A DNA stretch of 64,000 nt from positions 1 through 64,000 of the forward strand of contig NZ_JBBBNY010000011.1 in the NCBI RefSeq assembly GCF_037137055.1, read 5' to 3'. The DNA comes from Frateuria_A yonginensis. GTDB taxonomy: Bacteria > Pseudomonadota > Gammaproteobacteria > Xanthomonadales > Rhodanobacteraceae. Shown here in pieces: positions 9,743-17,846 of this stretch. A model generated the notes under the pieces. That model did not search any database. It saw nothing but the letters and a program-made list of their open reading frames with translations, and had not been told where the DNA came from. The translations under genes and the position numbers were made by a program. Numbering within the stretch: position 1 is the first letter of the stretch; each line of letters opens with the position of its first letter.

Positions 9743-10165
9743 ATGAAAAAGCTCGTTTCGACCGCCTTCGCGCTGACGCTCGGCGTCTGCGGCACGGCAC
9801 TGGCGCAGCAGCAGGCGATGACCGAGGCCCAGGTGCGCGAGACGCTGATCCACCAGGGCTACACCGACATCGACGACCTGGAGTTCGACCACGGCCTGTG
9901 GCAGGCCGATGCGCACAGTGCCGACGGCAGCCACGTCACCGTGCGCGTCGATCCGAAGACCGGCAAGGTGTTCCCGAACAAGGAGGTCTCGCGGCTGAGC
10001 GAGGACGACGTCCGCGCCGCGCTGGCGACCCAGGGCTACACCAACGTGCACGACCTCGATTTCGACGATGGCGTGTGGAGCGCCAAGGCCGACGACAAGA
10101 ACGACCACCGGGTCAAGCTGACCATCGATCCCTCGACCGGCCGCGTGCTCGACAGCGAGGACTGA
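9743..10165 (+). CDS. Periplasmic protein with two PepSY-like repeats
   Basis: Small exported protein of 140 aa with signal peptide MKKLVSTAFALTLGVCGTALA. The mature part is a tandem duplication. Each half has the pattern VRETLIHQGYTDIDDLEFDHGLW or VRAALATQGYTNVHDLDFDDGVW, followed by a Val-rich strand and a D(P)xTGKV or DPSTGRVLD ending, which is the PepSY fold. PepSY domains are known as peptidase inhibitors or periplasmic binding modules. Here it may bind a ligand or a neighbouring peptidase (the M14 gene is just upstream, 226 bp away), but nothing shows a partner. Confidence 0.85.
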   Translation: MKKLVSTAFALTLGVCGTALAQQQAMTEAQVRETLIHQGYTDIDDLEFDHGLWQADAHSADGSHVTVRVDPKTGKVFPNKEVSRLSEDDVRAALATQGYTNVHDLDFDDGVWSAKADDKNDHRVKLTIDPSTGRVLDSED

Positions 10166-10168
10166 GCC

Positions 10169-10318
10169 TCAGCCACTGGCTGCGGTAGCGGGCCGCAGCG
10201 CCTCGTCGGCGGGCGCGGCGCGAAACTGCTGGCGCCAGCGCAACGCGCCCAGCACCAGCAGTACCAGCACCGCCACGAGCAGCAGGATCAGGCCGAACCG
10301 GCGTCGTCTTCCCTTCAT
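10169..10318 (-). CDS. Small single-pass membrane protein, unknown
   Basis: A 49-aa protein: basic N-terminus MKGRRRRFG, one strong transmembrane helix (about residues 9-26, LILLLVAVLVLLVLGALRW), and a short Ala/Pro-rich tail. It ends 3 bp from the PepSY protein, on the opposite strand, and lies just downstream of thpR on the same strand (11-bp gap). An upstream in-frame ATG at 10372 would overlap thpR and adds an unlikely Arg/His stretch. Function not recognised. Confidence 0.55.
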   Translation of the reverse strand: MKGRRRRFGLILLLVAVLVLLVLGALRWRQQFRAAPADEALRPATAASG

Positions 10319-10328
10319 GGGCAACAAC

Positions 10329-10958
10329 CTAGCGTGGGGATCGTCGTGGCGGCGTGCGCGCGGCGCCCGCACGCCAGGCGAGCGCCCAGCGCCCGAGCAC
10401 GCGGTACTCGGTCCGCCCCAGCAGGCTGTGGATCAGCACGAACTCGCGTGCCTCCCAGCCGATCGGTTCGATCGGCTGGGGCGCCACCATCCGGGCGTCG
10501 TACAGCAGCGTCAGGTGGGGCACGAAAGGACGCTCGCGCCGGAGCAGCCCTGCCGCCGCCAGCCGTGCGCCCAGCGCAGCCTGCAGCCCGGCGGGTCCCG
10601 CCGTGTCGGCGTCGCCCAGCAGCACGAACGGGTGCCGCCCCGCACGGCCGGCCAAGCTGCCCGCACGGTCGAAGCGCACCTCGAACGGCGCCGTGGCCAC
10701 GCCGGCCGCCGCCGTCGCCGCGGCTGCCACCTGCTGCGCGGGCAGGCCCGCGAAGTCGCCCAGGTGGTGCAGCGTCACGTGCAGGTGACCGGTCGGCCGC
10801 GGCTTGCCGCGCAACCCCAGGCGCCGGCGCAGCGCCTCGGCGAACGTGGTGATCGGCGCGGCTGCGTCGGACGGCGGCATCAGGGCGAAGAACAGGCGGT
10901 CGGTGGGTTGCCGCGCGGCGAAGCCGGCCAGCGAGGCCTGGTGGTAGTCGGAAGGCAT
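10329..10958 (-). CDS. thpR: RNA 2',3'-cyclic phosphodiesterase (2'-5' RNA ligase family)
   Basis: ThpR/LigT-type 2H phosphoesterase of 209 aa. The two HxTx motifs that define the family are both present: HLHVTLHHLGD (HVTL) and FVPHLTLLYD (HLTL). RLFFALMP near the N-terminus is also typical. These enzymes open 2',3'-cyclic phosphates on RNA and can reversibly join 2'-5' ends in vitro; the cytoplasmic role is uncertain. The start MPSDYHQ was chosen because it precedes the family core and avoids the REP-like repeat upstream. The C-terminal extension (Arg/Ala-rich) looks unconserved. Confidence 0.9.
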   Translation of the reverse strand: MPSDYHQASLAGFAARQPTDRLFFALMPPSDAAAPITTFAEALRRRLGLRGKPRPTGHLHVTLHHLGDFAGLPAQQVAAAATAAAGVATAPFEVRFDRAGSLAGRAGRHPFVLLGDADTAGPAGLQAALGARLAAAGLLRRERPFVPHLTLLYDARMVAPQPIEPIGWEAREFVLIHSLLGRTEYRVLGRWALAWRAGAARTPPRRSPR

Positions 10959-10986
10959 GCAATCGTTCGCTCGATGGGCCTGCCAT

Positions 10987-11011
10987 TGTAGGAGCGGGCC
11001 GCCCGCGATGC
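10987..11011. repeat. REP-like element (copy B)
   Basis: Single arm TGTAGGAGCGGGCCGCCCGC with a GATGC tail, between thpR and the cupin gene, followed by a weak partner (CTTGCCGCTCCCACC). Same family as copy A. Confidence 0.65.
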
Positions 11012-11091
11012 TCTTGCCGCTCCCACCCGTGGCCATGCCCGCGCAGGCCACGCCCGCATCCATAATGCGGCTTTCCCCGACGAGCCCAGCC

Positions 11092-11541
11092 ATGCCGAAG
11101 ATCGACATCTCCAAGGTGCCCGAACGCCGCGGCTCGGGCTACCCTGCACCGTTCGCCGAAGCGGCCAGGGACCGCGTCAAGCAGGCGCTGGGCGACGCCG
11201 GCGACCTGACCGATTTCGGCGTCAACCTGACCCGCCTGCCGCCGGGCGGCTGGTCCAGCCAGCGTCACTGGCACACCGGGGAGGACGAGTTCGTCTACGT
11301 GCTTTCGGGCGAGCTGGTGCTGGTCACCGACGCGGGCGAGCAGCCGTTGCGCGCGGGCGAATGCGCCGCCTTTCCCAAGGGCGTCGCGGACGGCCACCAC
11401 CTGATCAACCGCTCAGGCGAGTGGGCCGTCTACCTGGAGATCGGCACGCGCTCGGACGAGGACGCCTGCCACTATCCGGACGTCGACCTGCACGTGGAAG
11501 GTCGCAAGGGCTTCACGCACAAGGACGGCACGCCCTACTGA
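11092..11541 (+). CDS. Cupin-domain protein
   Basis: Cytoplasmic single-domain cupin of 149 aa. Motif 1 is visible as RHWHTGEDEFVYVLSGELVLV (two His and Glu as metal ligands) and motif 2 as FPKGVADGHHLINRSG. The C-terminal segment with YPDVDLHVEG and FTHKDGTPY is a pattern seen in stand-alone cupins often annotated near sugar or aromatic metabolism. No specific substrate can be given. The stop codon abuts the stop codon of the convergent metallothionein-like gene without a gap. Confidence 0.88.
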   Translation: MPKIDISKVPERRGSGYPAPFAEAARDRVKQALGDAGDLTDFGVNLTRLPPGGWSSQRHWHTGEDEFVYVLSGELVLVTDAGEQPLRAGECAAFPKGVADGHHLINRSGEWAVYLEIGTRSDEDACHYPDVDLHVEGRKGFTHKDGTPY

Positions 11542-11730
11542 TCACTCCCCGCCCTTGCGCAGGTCGCCCTGCGGGTCGGTGCGGCAGACCGCGTGGCCAC
11601 AGCCGCACGGGGCGCCTTCGGAACGCCCGGAAGCGGCCGCCTCGCGGCAGTGCTCGCTGCAGTACTGGCCGCCGCCGGGCACGGTGCACTGGCAAGGGGC
11701 ATGGCCGCAGCGATAACCGTTGTCGGACAC
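11542..11730 (-). CDS. Bacterial metallothionein-like Cys-rich protein
   Basis: About 62 aa, with eight Cys and several His. The core pattern is CGHAPCQC, then YCSEHC, then CGCGHAVC. This matches the layout of prokaryotic metallothioneins (SmtA/BmtA: CxxCxC, then YCSxxC, then a C/H-rich end), which bind Zn or Cd in the cytoplasm. A GTG start (VSDNGYRCGH) with GGAG placed seven bases upstream fits the family; an in-frame ATG at 11784 would add 18 Arg-rich residues. Metal binding is inferred from the pattern only. The gene is short and easy to miss. Confidence 0.72.
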   Translation of the reverse strand: MSDNGYRCGHAPCQCTVPGGGQYCSEHCREAAASGRSEGAPCGCGHAVCRTDPQGDLRKGGE

Positions 11731-11920
11731 GGGAGTGCTCCGTCGCCTCACGAAAGACGCGGCGCATCGCGCTTCCATGCCCATGGCACGACCATGGGCC
11801 TCCGCAAGGGGGATACGGGGGCCGGGGTCCCACCACCGGCCACGGAAGCGCGATGCGCCAGCGACAGCCAGCTTGCCCTGCCGACCGTGAAAGCGCCGGC
11901 GAGAAACCGCGCAGCCGGCG

Positions 11921-12508
11921 TCACCGGTCGCGCAGCGCCTCGACCTGGATGCGCAGCATCACCCGCATGTCGAAGCCGTAGTCCTTGCCCGCATCCAGCC
12001 CGAACGCCGAGCGGTCGAACTGGCCGAACGCGTCCGCGCCGCACCACTCGCGCTTGTACAGTGGATGCGCCATGCACTTGAAGCGTTCGATGCGCAGCGC
12101 CAGCGGCCGGGTGACCCCGTGCAGTTGCAGCGTGCCCTCCACGCGGGTCGGCGCGCCGTGGACGAAACCGGCGAGGCGGCCACGGTAGACGGCTAGCGGA
12201 TGCCTCGCCGTATCGAACAGGTCCTTGCCGCGAGCCCAGGCGTTGAGCGGCTCCTGGCCGAAATCGACGCTGTCCAGCGCCACGGTGACTTCCACCTCGC
12301 CGCGGCCGGCGGCACGGTCCAGCTCGACCCAGCCCTTGCTGTGGTTGAACTTGCCGCGCCAGGTGGACATGCCCATGTGGTCGGCTTCGAAGCTCGGGTA
12401 GGTATGGTCCGGGTCCAGCGTATAGCGGACCGGGTCGGCGGCGGCGGGCGTGGCTGCAAGCAATGCGAGCAGCCAGAGGTGATGGGCGAAGCGCAGGGCG
12501 TTGGGCAT
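11921..12508 (-). CDS. YceI-family periplasmic lipid-binding protein
   Basis: Exported protein of 195 aa with signal peptide (LWLLALLAATPAAA). It has the YceI signature: YTLDPDHTYPSFEADHMGMSTWRGKF near the mature N-terminus, FDTARHPLAVYRG, then a TLQLHGVTRPL core. YceI proteins form an extended lipocalin-like barrel that binds polyprenoid or other amphiphilic ligands. Two Cys (KCMAHPLYKREWCGAD) could form a disulfide. Transcribed alone. Confidence 0.92.
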   Translation of the reverse strand: MPNALRFAHHLWLLALLAATPAAADPVRYTLDPDHTYPSFEADHMGMSTWRGKFNHSKGWVELDRAAGRGEVEVTVALDSVDFGQEPLNAWARGKDLFDTARHPLAVYRGRLAGFVHGAPTRVEGTLQLHGVTRPLALRIERFKCMAHPLYKREWCGADAFGQFDRSAFGLDAGKDYGFDMRVMLRIQVEALRDR

Positions 12509-12660
12509 GACGGGTTTCCGGGTGGCTCAGGCGACGGTGCCTGTGTGGAGACGACGCTCGACGCGTAGCGGGATCGACACGCGGACAACCTTACGCGTCA
12601 GCTTTTTACGCGCCGGACATGCTGCCATGATGCCCGGACGGTCCAGCGCGTGGAGCGTCC

Positions 12661-15546
12661 ATGGTCCAGAGCACGCGGCAGCCTTCCTTCTGGCCGGTCG
12701 GATCGAGCGAGATGGCCGAGCGCATCCGTCGGCACGACTGGGCCGCCACGGCGCTGGGGCCGATCGCCGGCTGGCCGCCGTACCTGCGTACGGCCACCGA
12801 CATCTGCCTGGCCTCGCCCCTCCCCATGGCAATCCTGTGGGGCGAGCGCCGTATCGAGATCTACAACGACGCCTATCGCGCGATCGCACAGGATCGCCAC
12901 CCCGCGATCCTGGGCCGTCCCATGCTGGGCAACTGGCCGGAGATGCAGGGGTGGATCGGCCCGATCCTGGACCGCCTGTTCGCCAGTGGCGAGGCCGCCC
13001 GCCTGGAAAACCGGGCGGTGTGCCTGAAGGACGCCGCGGGCCATCTGCAGGAGCGCCGTTTCGACTTTACCTTTTCGGCCATCCGCGACCGCTACGGGCG
13101 GGTCGCCGGCGCCCTGCACACGGTGGCGGAAACCACCACCCGCAGCCGGGCCGAGAGGCGGTTGCGCGAACTGCTCGACCGGACCGGCCTCAGTCCGGAC
13201 TTCCGCGCGCTGTTCCAGGCCGCGCCCGCTCCGCTGCTGCTGCTCGCGCCGCCGGACTTCCACATCCTCGAGGCCAACGACGCGCTGCTGCGCTCGGACG
13301 GACGCCACCGGGAACAACTGCTCGGCAGGACCGTCTTCGACATCCTGGCGGCGGCACACGCCGGCGAGGACATCGAGCGGCAGCTGCACGAATCCTTCAC
13401 CAGGGTGCTGGCCAGCCGCATGCCGGACAGCATGCCGATGGCGATGCGGCAAGGAAGCGACGGCCGCGCGCCGACCTGGTGGAAGATCATCAACACGCCC
13501 GTGCTCGGCCCGCACGGCGAGGTGGCGCTGGTCATCCACCGCGCCGAAGACATCACCGAGCTGGTCCGGCTGCGCAGCGCCGCCGACGCGCAGGCCGAAC
13601 TGGATCACGACCAGCAGGCCCTGATGGCCAGCCTTCGCGGGACCAGCGCGACCGCGGCAGCCACGCATCCGGGGAGCGGCGCCTCCCGCCAGCTCGCCGC
13701 CACGCTGGATTCCATTCCCGACTACGTGTACGCGTTCGACCGGCAGCACCGCTTCACCTACGTCAATCACGCGATGCGGGACCTGTTCGGTCTGCCTGCC
13801 GGGCAGTTGCTGGGCAAGACCTTTCTCGAGCTGGGCTATCCAACCGAACTGGCGCGCCGGCTGGACGGACACATCGCGCACATCTTCGCCACCGGCGAGA
13901 CGGTGGAGGACGAACTGTTCTTCACCGGGCCGGGTGGCGTGCGGGCCTACTTCCAGTTCGTGTGGGGACCGGTGCGTACCGAGGACGGCGGCATCACGCA
14001 GGTGGTGGGCGTCTCGCGCGACACCAGCGACCGGCGCCGCATGGAGGAGCGGCTGCGCCAGGGCGAGGCACGCCAGTCGTTCCTGCTGCAGCTGGGCGAC
14101 CAGGTTCGCGGCCTCACCGACGCCGCGCGTGCCGTCTCGACCATCAGCACCCTGCTCGGCCGCCACCTGGGTGCCGGCCGTTGCGGCTACGGCGAGGTCG
14201 ACCCGAGCGGCGAGTACTTCCTGGTCGAACGGGACTGGACCGACGGTGCGATGCCGAGCCTGGCCGGGCGCGTCCGCCTGTCCGACTTCGGCCCGCAGGT
14301 ACTGGCACACTACCGCGCCGGGCAGACCGTGGTGATCGAGGACACGCTGGAGGACGCGCGCACGCAGGGCGCCGGACGCGCCTACGCGGAGGCCGGCTCG
14401 ATCCGTGCCGGTGTCGGCGTGCCGCTGTACAAGGACGGCCGCTTCGTCGCCGCGTTCTACGTGCACCAGATGCGCCCCCGGCACTGGACCGACGAGGAGG
14501 TCGCGCTGATCGGCGACGTCGCCGAGCGGACCTGGTCGGTGGTCGCCCGGACCCGCGCCGAGCGCGCACTGCGCGAGAGCGCACGGCGCTACCGGGCGCT
14601 GTTCGATGCCGTCGATGAAGGTTTCTGCCTCGTCGAAAAGACCCGTGCTCCCGCCGAGGCACCGTCCGACTACCGCTACCTCGCCACCAACCCGGCCTTC
14701 GTGAGGCACACGGGTATCGGCGGCGTGGTCGGACGGACCATGCGCGAGGTGTTCCCGGAGGCTTCGTCGTTCTGGTACGACACCTTCGACAACGTGGTCG
14801 CCAGCGGCGAGGCCTGCCGCTTCGAGCATGGCCTGCTCACGCACGGCCGGGTGTTCGACGTGTTCGTCTCGCGCCTGGAGGACGGCAGCCGGCGCCGCCT
14901 GGCGGTGATCTTCAACGACGTCACCGAACGCAAGCGCCACGAGCAGCACCAGCGCCTGCTGCTCAACGAGCTCAACCACCGCGTGAAGAACACGCTGGTG
15001 ACGGTGCAGTCGATGGCGGCGCAGTCGTTCCGCCACGGTGTCGATCCCGAACAGGCCCGCCAGCAGTTCGAAGGTCGGCTGATGGCGCTGTCGCGCGCGC
15101 ACGACATCCTCACCCGGGAGCACTGGGGCGGCGCATCGCTGGAGACGGTCGTGCAGGAAGCGATCGCCCCGTGGCGTGACCAGCATCGCGACCGGCTGCA
15201 CGCGCAGGGACCCGCGGTATGGCTGCCGCCGCGCCACGCGCTGGCCTTCGCGATGGTGCTGCACGAGCTGTGCACCAACGCGGTCAAGTATGGGGCGCTG
15301 TCCAATGACAGCGGCCAGGTGAACATCGACTGGACGGTGAACGACCTGCTGCACCTGCGCTGGACCGAGTCCGGCGGTCCGCCGGTACGGCCGCCCTCGG
15401 GACGCGGCTTCGGCTCCCGCCTGATCGAGCGCGGGCTGCGCCACGAAATCGGGGGACAGGTGGATCTGCGCTTCGCGCCCGGAGGCGTGGTGTGCACGAT
15501 CGAGGCGCCGCTGGGCGAACCGGGGCACCCGGTGCACTTTGCCTAG
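12661..15546 (+). CDS. HWE-type sensor histidine kinase with PAS and GAF domains
   Basis: Predicted soluble sensor kinase of 961 aa. Order: an N-terminal PAS-like domain (about residues 20-160) with WAATALGPIAGWP, a second PAS from about 180, a third from about 345 (SIPDYVYAFDRQHRF), a GAF domain (about 475-640), a fourth PAS (about 645-760), and then an HWE/HisKA_2 kinase core. The H-box NELNHRVKNTLVTVQS lies near residue 770, the N-box is HELCTNAVKYGAL, and LRWTESGGP supplies the WxE of the HWE family. No transmembrane segment is seen. No response regulator is adjacent, so it is probably an orphan. The N-terminal domain is shared with the hybrid kinase at 19278. Confidence 0.9.
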   Translation: MVQSTRQPSFWPVGSSEMAERIRRHDWAATALGPIAGWPPYLRTATDICLASPLPMAILWGERRIEIYNDAYRAIAQDRHPAILGRPMLGNWPEMQGWIGPILDRLFASGEAARLENRAVCLKDAAGHLQERRFDFTFSAIRDRYGRVAGALHTVAETTTRSRAERRLRELLDRTGLSPDFRALFQAAPAPLLLLAPPDFHILEANDALLRSDGRHREQLLGRTVFDILAAAHAGEDIERQLHESFTRVLASRMPDSMPMAMRQGSDGRAPTWWKIINTPVLGPHGEVALVIHRAEDITELVRLRSAADAQAELDHDQQALMASLRGTSATAAATHPGSGASRQLAATLDSIPDYVYAFDRQHRFTYVNHAMRDLFGLPAGQLLGKTFLELGYPTELARRLDGHIAHIFATGETVEDELFFTGPGGVRAYFQFVWGPVRTEDGGITQVVGVSRDTSDRRRMEERLRQGEARQSFLLQLGDQVRGLTDAARAVSTISTLLGRHLGAGRCGYGEVDPSGEYFLVERDWTDGAMPSLAGRVRLSDFGPQVLAHYRAGQTVVIEDTLEDARTQGAGRAYAEAGSIRAGVGVPLYKDGRFVAAFYVHQMRPRHWTDEEVALIGDVAERTWSVVARTRAERALRESARRYRALFDAVDEGFCLVEKTRAPAEAPSDYRYLATNPAFVRHTGIGGVVGRTMREVFPEASSFWYDTFDNVVASGEACRFEHGLLTHGRVFDVFVSRLEDGSRRRLAVIFNDVTERKRHEQHQRLLLNELNHRVKNTLVTVQSMAAQSFRHGVDPEQARQQFEGRLMALSRAHDILTREHWGGASLETVVQEAIAPWRDQHRDRLHAQGPAVWLPPRHALAFAMVLHELCTNAVKYGALSNDSGQVNIDWTVNDLLHLRWTESGGPPVRPPSGRGFGSRLIERGLRHEIGGQVDLRFAPGGVVCTIEAPLGEPGHPVHFA

Positions 15547-15629
15547 GCGGAAAGTCACCGGCTCCCCGGCTGGGCAGGCCGACCCGCATCGGCTATCGTG
15601 CATGGGCAGCCCGTGCATGCGAGGAAGGC

Positions 15630-17837
15630 ATGGTGGTTGACGAAGGCCCGATCACGTTCGGCTACTACACCACTGCACTGCTGGCGACCGCCGGCATCGC
15701 GCTCGCTTCGGGCGCCCAGTTCGCGGTGATCGGCCTGTGGCGGCGCCGCGAGGCGATCTACCTCTCCTACGCGCTGCTGTGCCTGTGCGTCGCGATCCTC
15801 GCCGGCGGCAACGCCCTGTTGCACACGGCACGCTCGATGGCCGACGCCACGCTGGCGCTGCGGGTCATGATCGCGTCGGCGGCCGTCTCGTTCCTGCCCT
15901 TCGTGATCTTCATCCGCGCCTATACCGGCGGCCCGCCGCAGCGGCAGCTGCAGCTGGTGGTGGGCGCGATGGCCGGCGGCTTCCTCTGGCTCGACCTGGT
16001 CAGGCCCGGCACCCTGTTCTATTCGAGCCTGGCGCCCGGCAGGCGCATCGTGCTGCCCTGGGGCGAGCAGCTCTACGGCCTGACCGGCGACATCTCGAAC
16101 TGGGGCGTGCTGTTCCATGCGCTGACCTACCTGGCCTTCCTGTGGGCGTTGTTCCGGGCGGTGGCGCAGATCCGTGGCGGCGAGCCGCTGCGCGGCTCGC
16201 TGCTGTCGGTCTGCCTGCTGGCGCAGTTCGCGGCGCTGCTGTGGGGCGACGTGGTGGTCGATGCGCTCGGCTACCGCTATCCCTACCTGGACGCCTTCTC
16301 CTTCCTGCCTTTCGTGCTGCTGATGGGACTGTCGCTGGCGGCCCAGTTGCACCAGCGCACCGTGCAGCTCGAACAGACCACGCGCCGGCTGGAATCGGAG
16401 GCACAGATCCGGCGCGACGCCGAGCTCAACCTGCGCCACGTCGCCTACCACGACAGCCTGACCGGCCTGCCCAACCGCCTGCGTGCACTGGACCGGCTGG
16501 CCGACCTGCATGCCGAGGTGCTGGCGCGGCGCCAGCACGGCGCCGTGCTGCTGATCGACCTGGACAATTTCAAGACCATCAACGACGCGCTCGGCCACCC
16601 GATCGGCGACCGCATGCTGGAAGCGGTGGCCGACCGGCTGCTCGCCGCGGCGCCGGCCGAGGCGCTGCTGGCCCGCCTGGGCGGCGACGAATTCGTGCTG
16701 GTGCTGGGCCCGCTGAGCGGCGACGCGGAGGCGGCGCAGGCACAGGCGCAGGCGGTGGCCGAGCGGATGGTCGCGCGGCTGGCCGAACCGGTCATGGTGG
16801 ACAGCCGCATCCTCGCCGCCGGCGCGAGCGTGGGCGTGGCCGTGTTTCCCTCCGGCGAGGCGGACGTGGCCGACCTGGTGCGACGCGCCGACATCGCGCT
16901 GTACCGCGCGAAGGCCGCGGGACGCAACGCCGTGCGCCTGTTCCTGCCACCGATGCAGCAGGAGGCCGACACGCGCCTGGCGCTGGAGCGCGGCCTGCGC
17001 ACCGCGCTGGAGCAGGAGCGCATGCCGGCCCAGTTCGCCCTGCACTTCCAGCCGCTGGTGAGCCGCCAGGGCGATCTGCTCGGCGCCGAGGCGCTGCTGC
17101 GCTGGCGGCACCCGCAGCTCGGCGAACTGTCGCCCAGCGTGTTCATCCCGCTGGCCGAGGAGACCGGCCTGATCCACGCGCTGGGCGCCTGGGTGATCCG
17201 CGAGGCCTGTGCGCACATCCGCGCCTGGGACCGCGACGGCGTGGCCTTCGGCGACCGCCTGGCGGTGAACGTCAGTGCCTGGCAGCTCGCCCAGCCGCAG
17301 TTCGCCGCGCAGCTGGAGGCCGAGGTGCGCGGCGCCGGCGTGGAGCCGTCGCGGCTGACCCTGGAACTCACCGAGAGCGCCCTGCTGCAGGACTTCGACA
17401 GCGCGCTGGACACGCTCCGCCAGCTTGCCGCCGCCGGGTTCCGGCTGGCGCTGGACGACTTCGGCACCGGCTACTCGTCGCTGAGCTACCTGCAGCGGCT
17501 GCCGCTGGACGTGCTCAAGATCGACCGCGCCTTCGTCAGCGAGCTGCATCCCAGCGCTTCCACGCCGCTGGCCGGCTTCATCATCGACGTGGCGCACCGG
17601 CTGGGCGTGGCCGCGGTGGCCGAGGGCGTGGAAACCGTGGCGCAGCGGCTGGCGCTGGAGCGCCTCGGCTGCGACGGCCTGCAGGGCTATCTGATCTGCC
17701 GCCCGGTGGACGAGGCCGGCTTCCGCCAGTGGCTGGCCGAGCGCGAGCAGGCGCGCAGCCTGCCGCAGGCGCAGCGCCCGTCGTCCGATGCCGGCGGTAC
17801 CGCGCGGGACGTCGGCCTCACCCGCGAGCGGCCGTAG
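15630..17837 (+). CDS. Membrane GGDEF-EAL protein (c-di-GMP turnover)
   Basis: 735-aa inner-membrane protein. About seven hydrophobic helices fill residues 12-240, followed by a GGDEF domain with intact GGDEF (351-355) and DSLTGLPNR, and an EAL domain with GAEALLRW (EAL at 487-489), ELTES and DDFGTGYSSLSYL. Both active-site signatures look complete, so it may synthesise or degrade c-di-GMP; no RxxD inhibitory site is visible before GGDEF. The start is chosen for its GAGGAAGG ribosome site directly before ATG. It lies 83 bp downstream of the HWE kinase on the same strand and may be co-expressed. Confidence 0.92.
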   Translation: MVVDEGPITFGYYTTALLATAGIALASGAQFAVIGLWRRREAIYLSYALLCLCVAILAGGNALLHTARSMADATLALRVMIASAAVSFLPFVIFIRAYTGGPPQRQLQLVVGAMAGGFLWLDLVRPGTLFYSSLAPGRRIVLPWGEQLYGLTGDISNWGVLFHALTYLAFLWALFRAVAQIRGGEPLRGSLLSVCLLAQFAALLWGDVVVDALGYRYPYLDAFSFLPFVLLMGLSLAAQLHQRTVQLEQTTRRLESEAQIRRDAELNLRHVAYHDSLTGLPNRLRALDRLADLHAEVLARRQHGAVLLIDLDNFKTINDALGHPIGDRMLEAVADRLLAAAPAEALLARLGGDEFVLVLGPLSGDAEAAQAQAQAVAERMVARLAEPVMVDSRILAAGASVGVAVFPSGEADVADLVRRADIALYRAKAAGRNAVRLFLPPMQQEADTRLALERGLRTALEQERMPAQFALHFQPLVSRQGDLLGAEALLRWRHPQLGELSPSVFIPLAEETGLIHALGAWVIREACAHIRAWDRDGVAFGDRLAVNVSAWQLAQPQFAAQLEAEVRGAGVEPSRLTLELTESALLQDFDSALDTLRQLAAAGFRLALDDFGTGYSSLSYLQRLPLDVLKIDRAFVSELHPSASTPLAGFIIDVAHRLGVAAVAEGVETVAQRLALERLGCDGLQGYLICRPVDEAGFRQWLAEREQARSLPQAQRPSSDAGGTARDVGLTRERP

Positions 17838-17846
17838 CGACGGCGC

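Noticed and set aside
12598..15618. A 1006-codon frame antisense to the HWE kinase.
   Set aside because: The kinase frame has all expected motifs in order; the antisense translation is Arg/His/Ala/Val-rich without domains.
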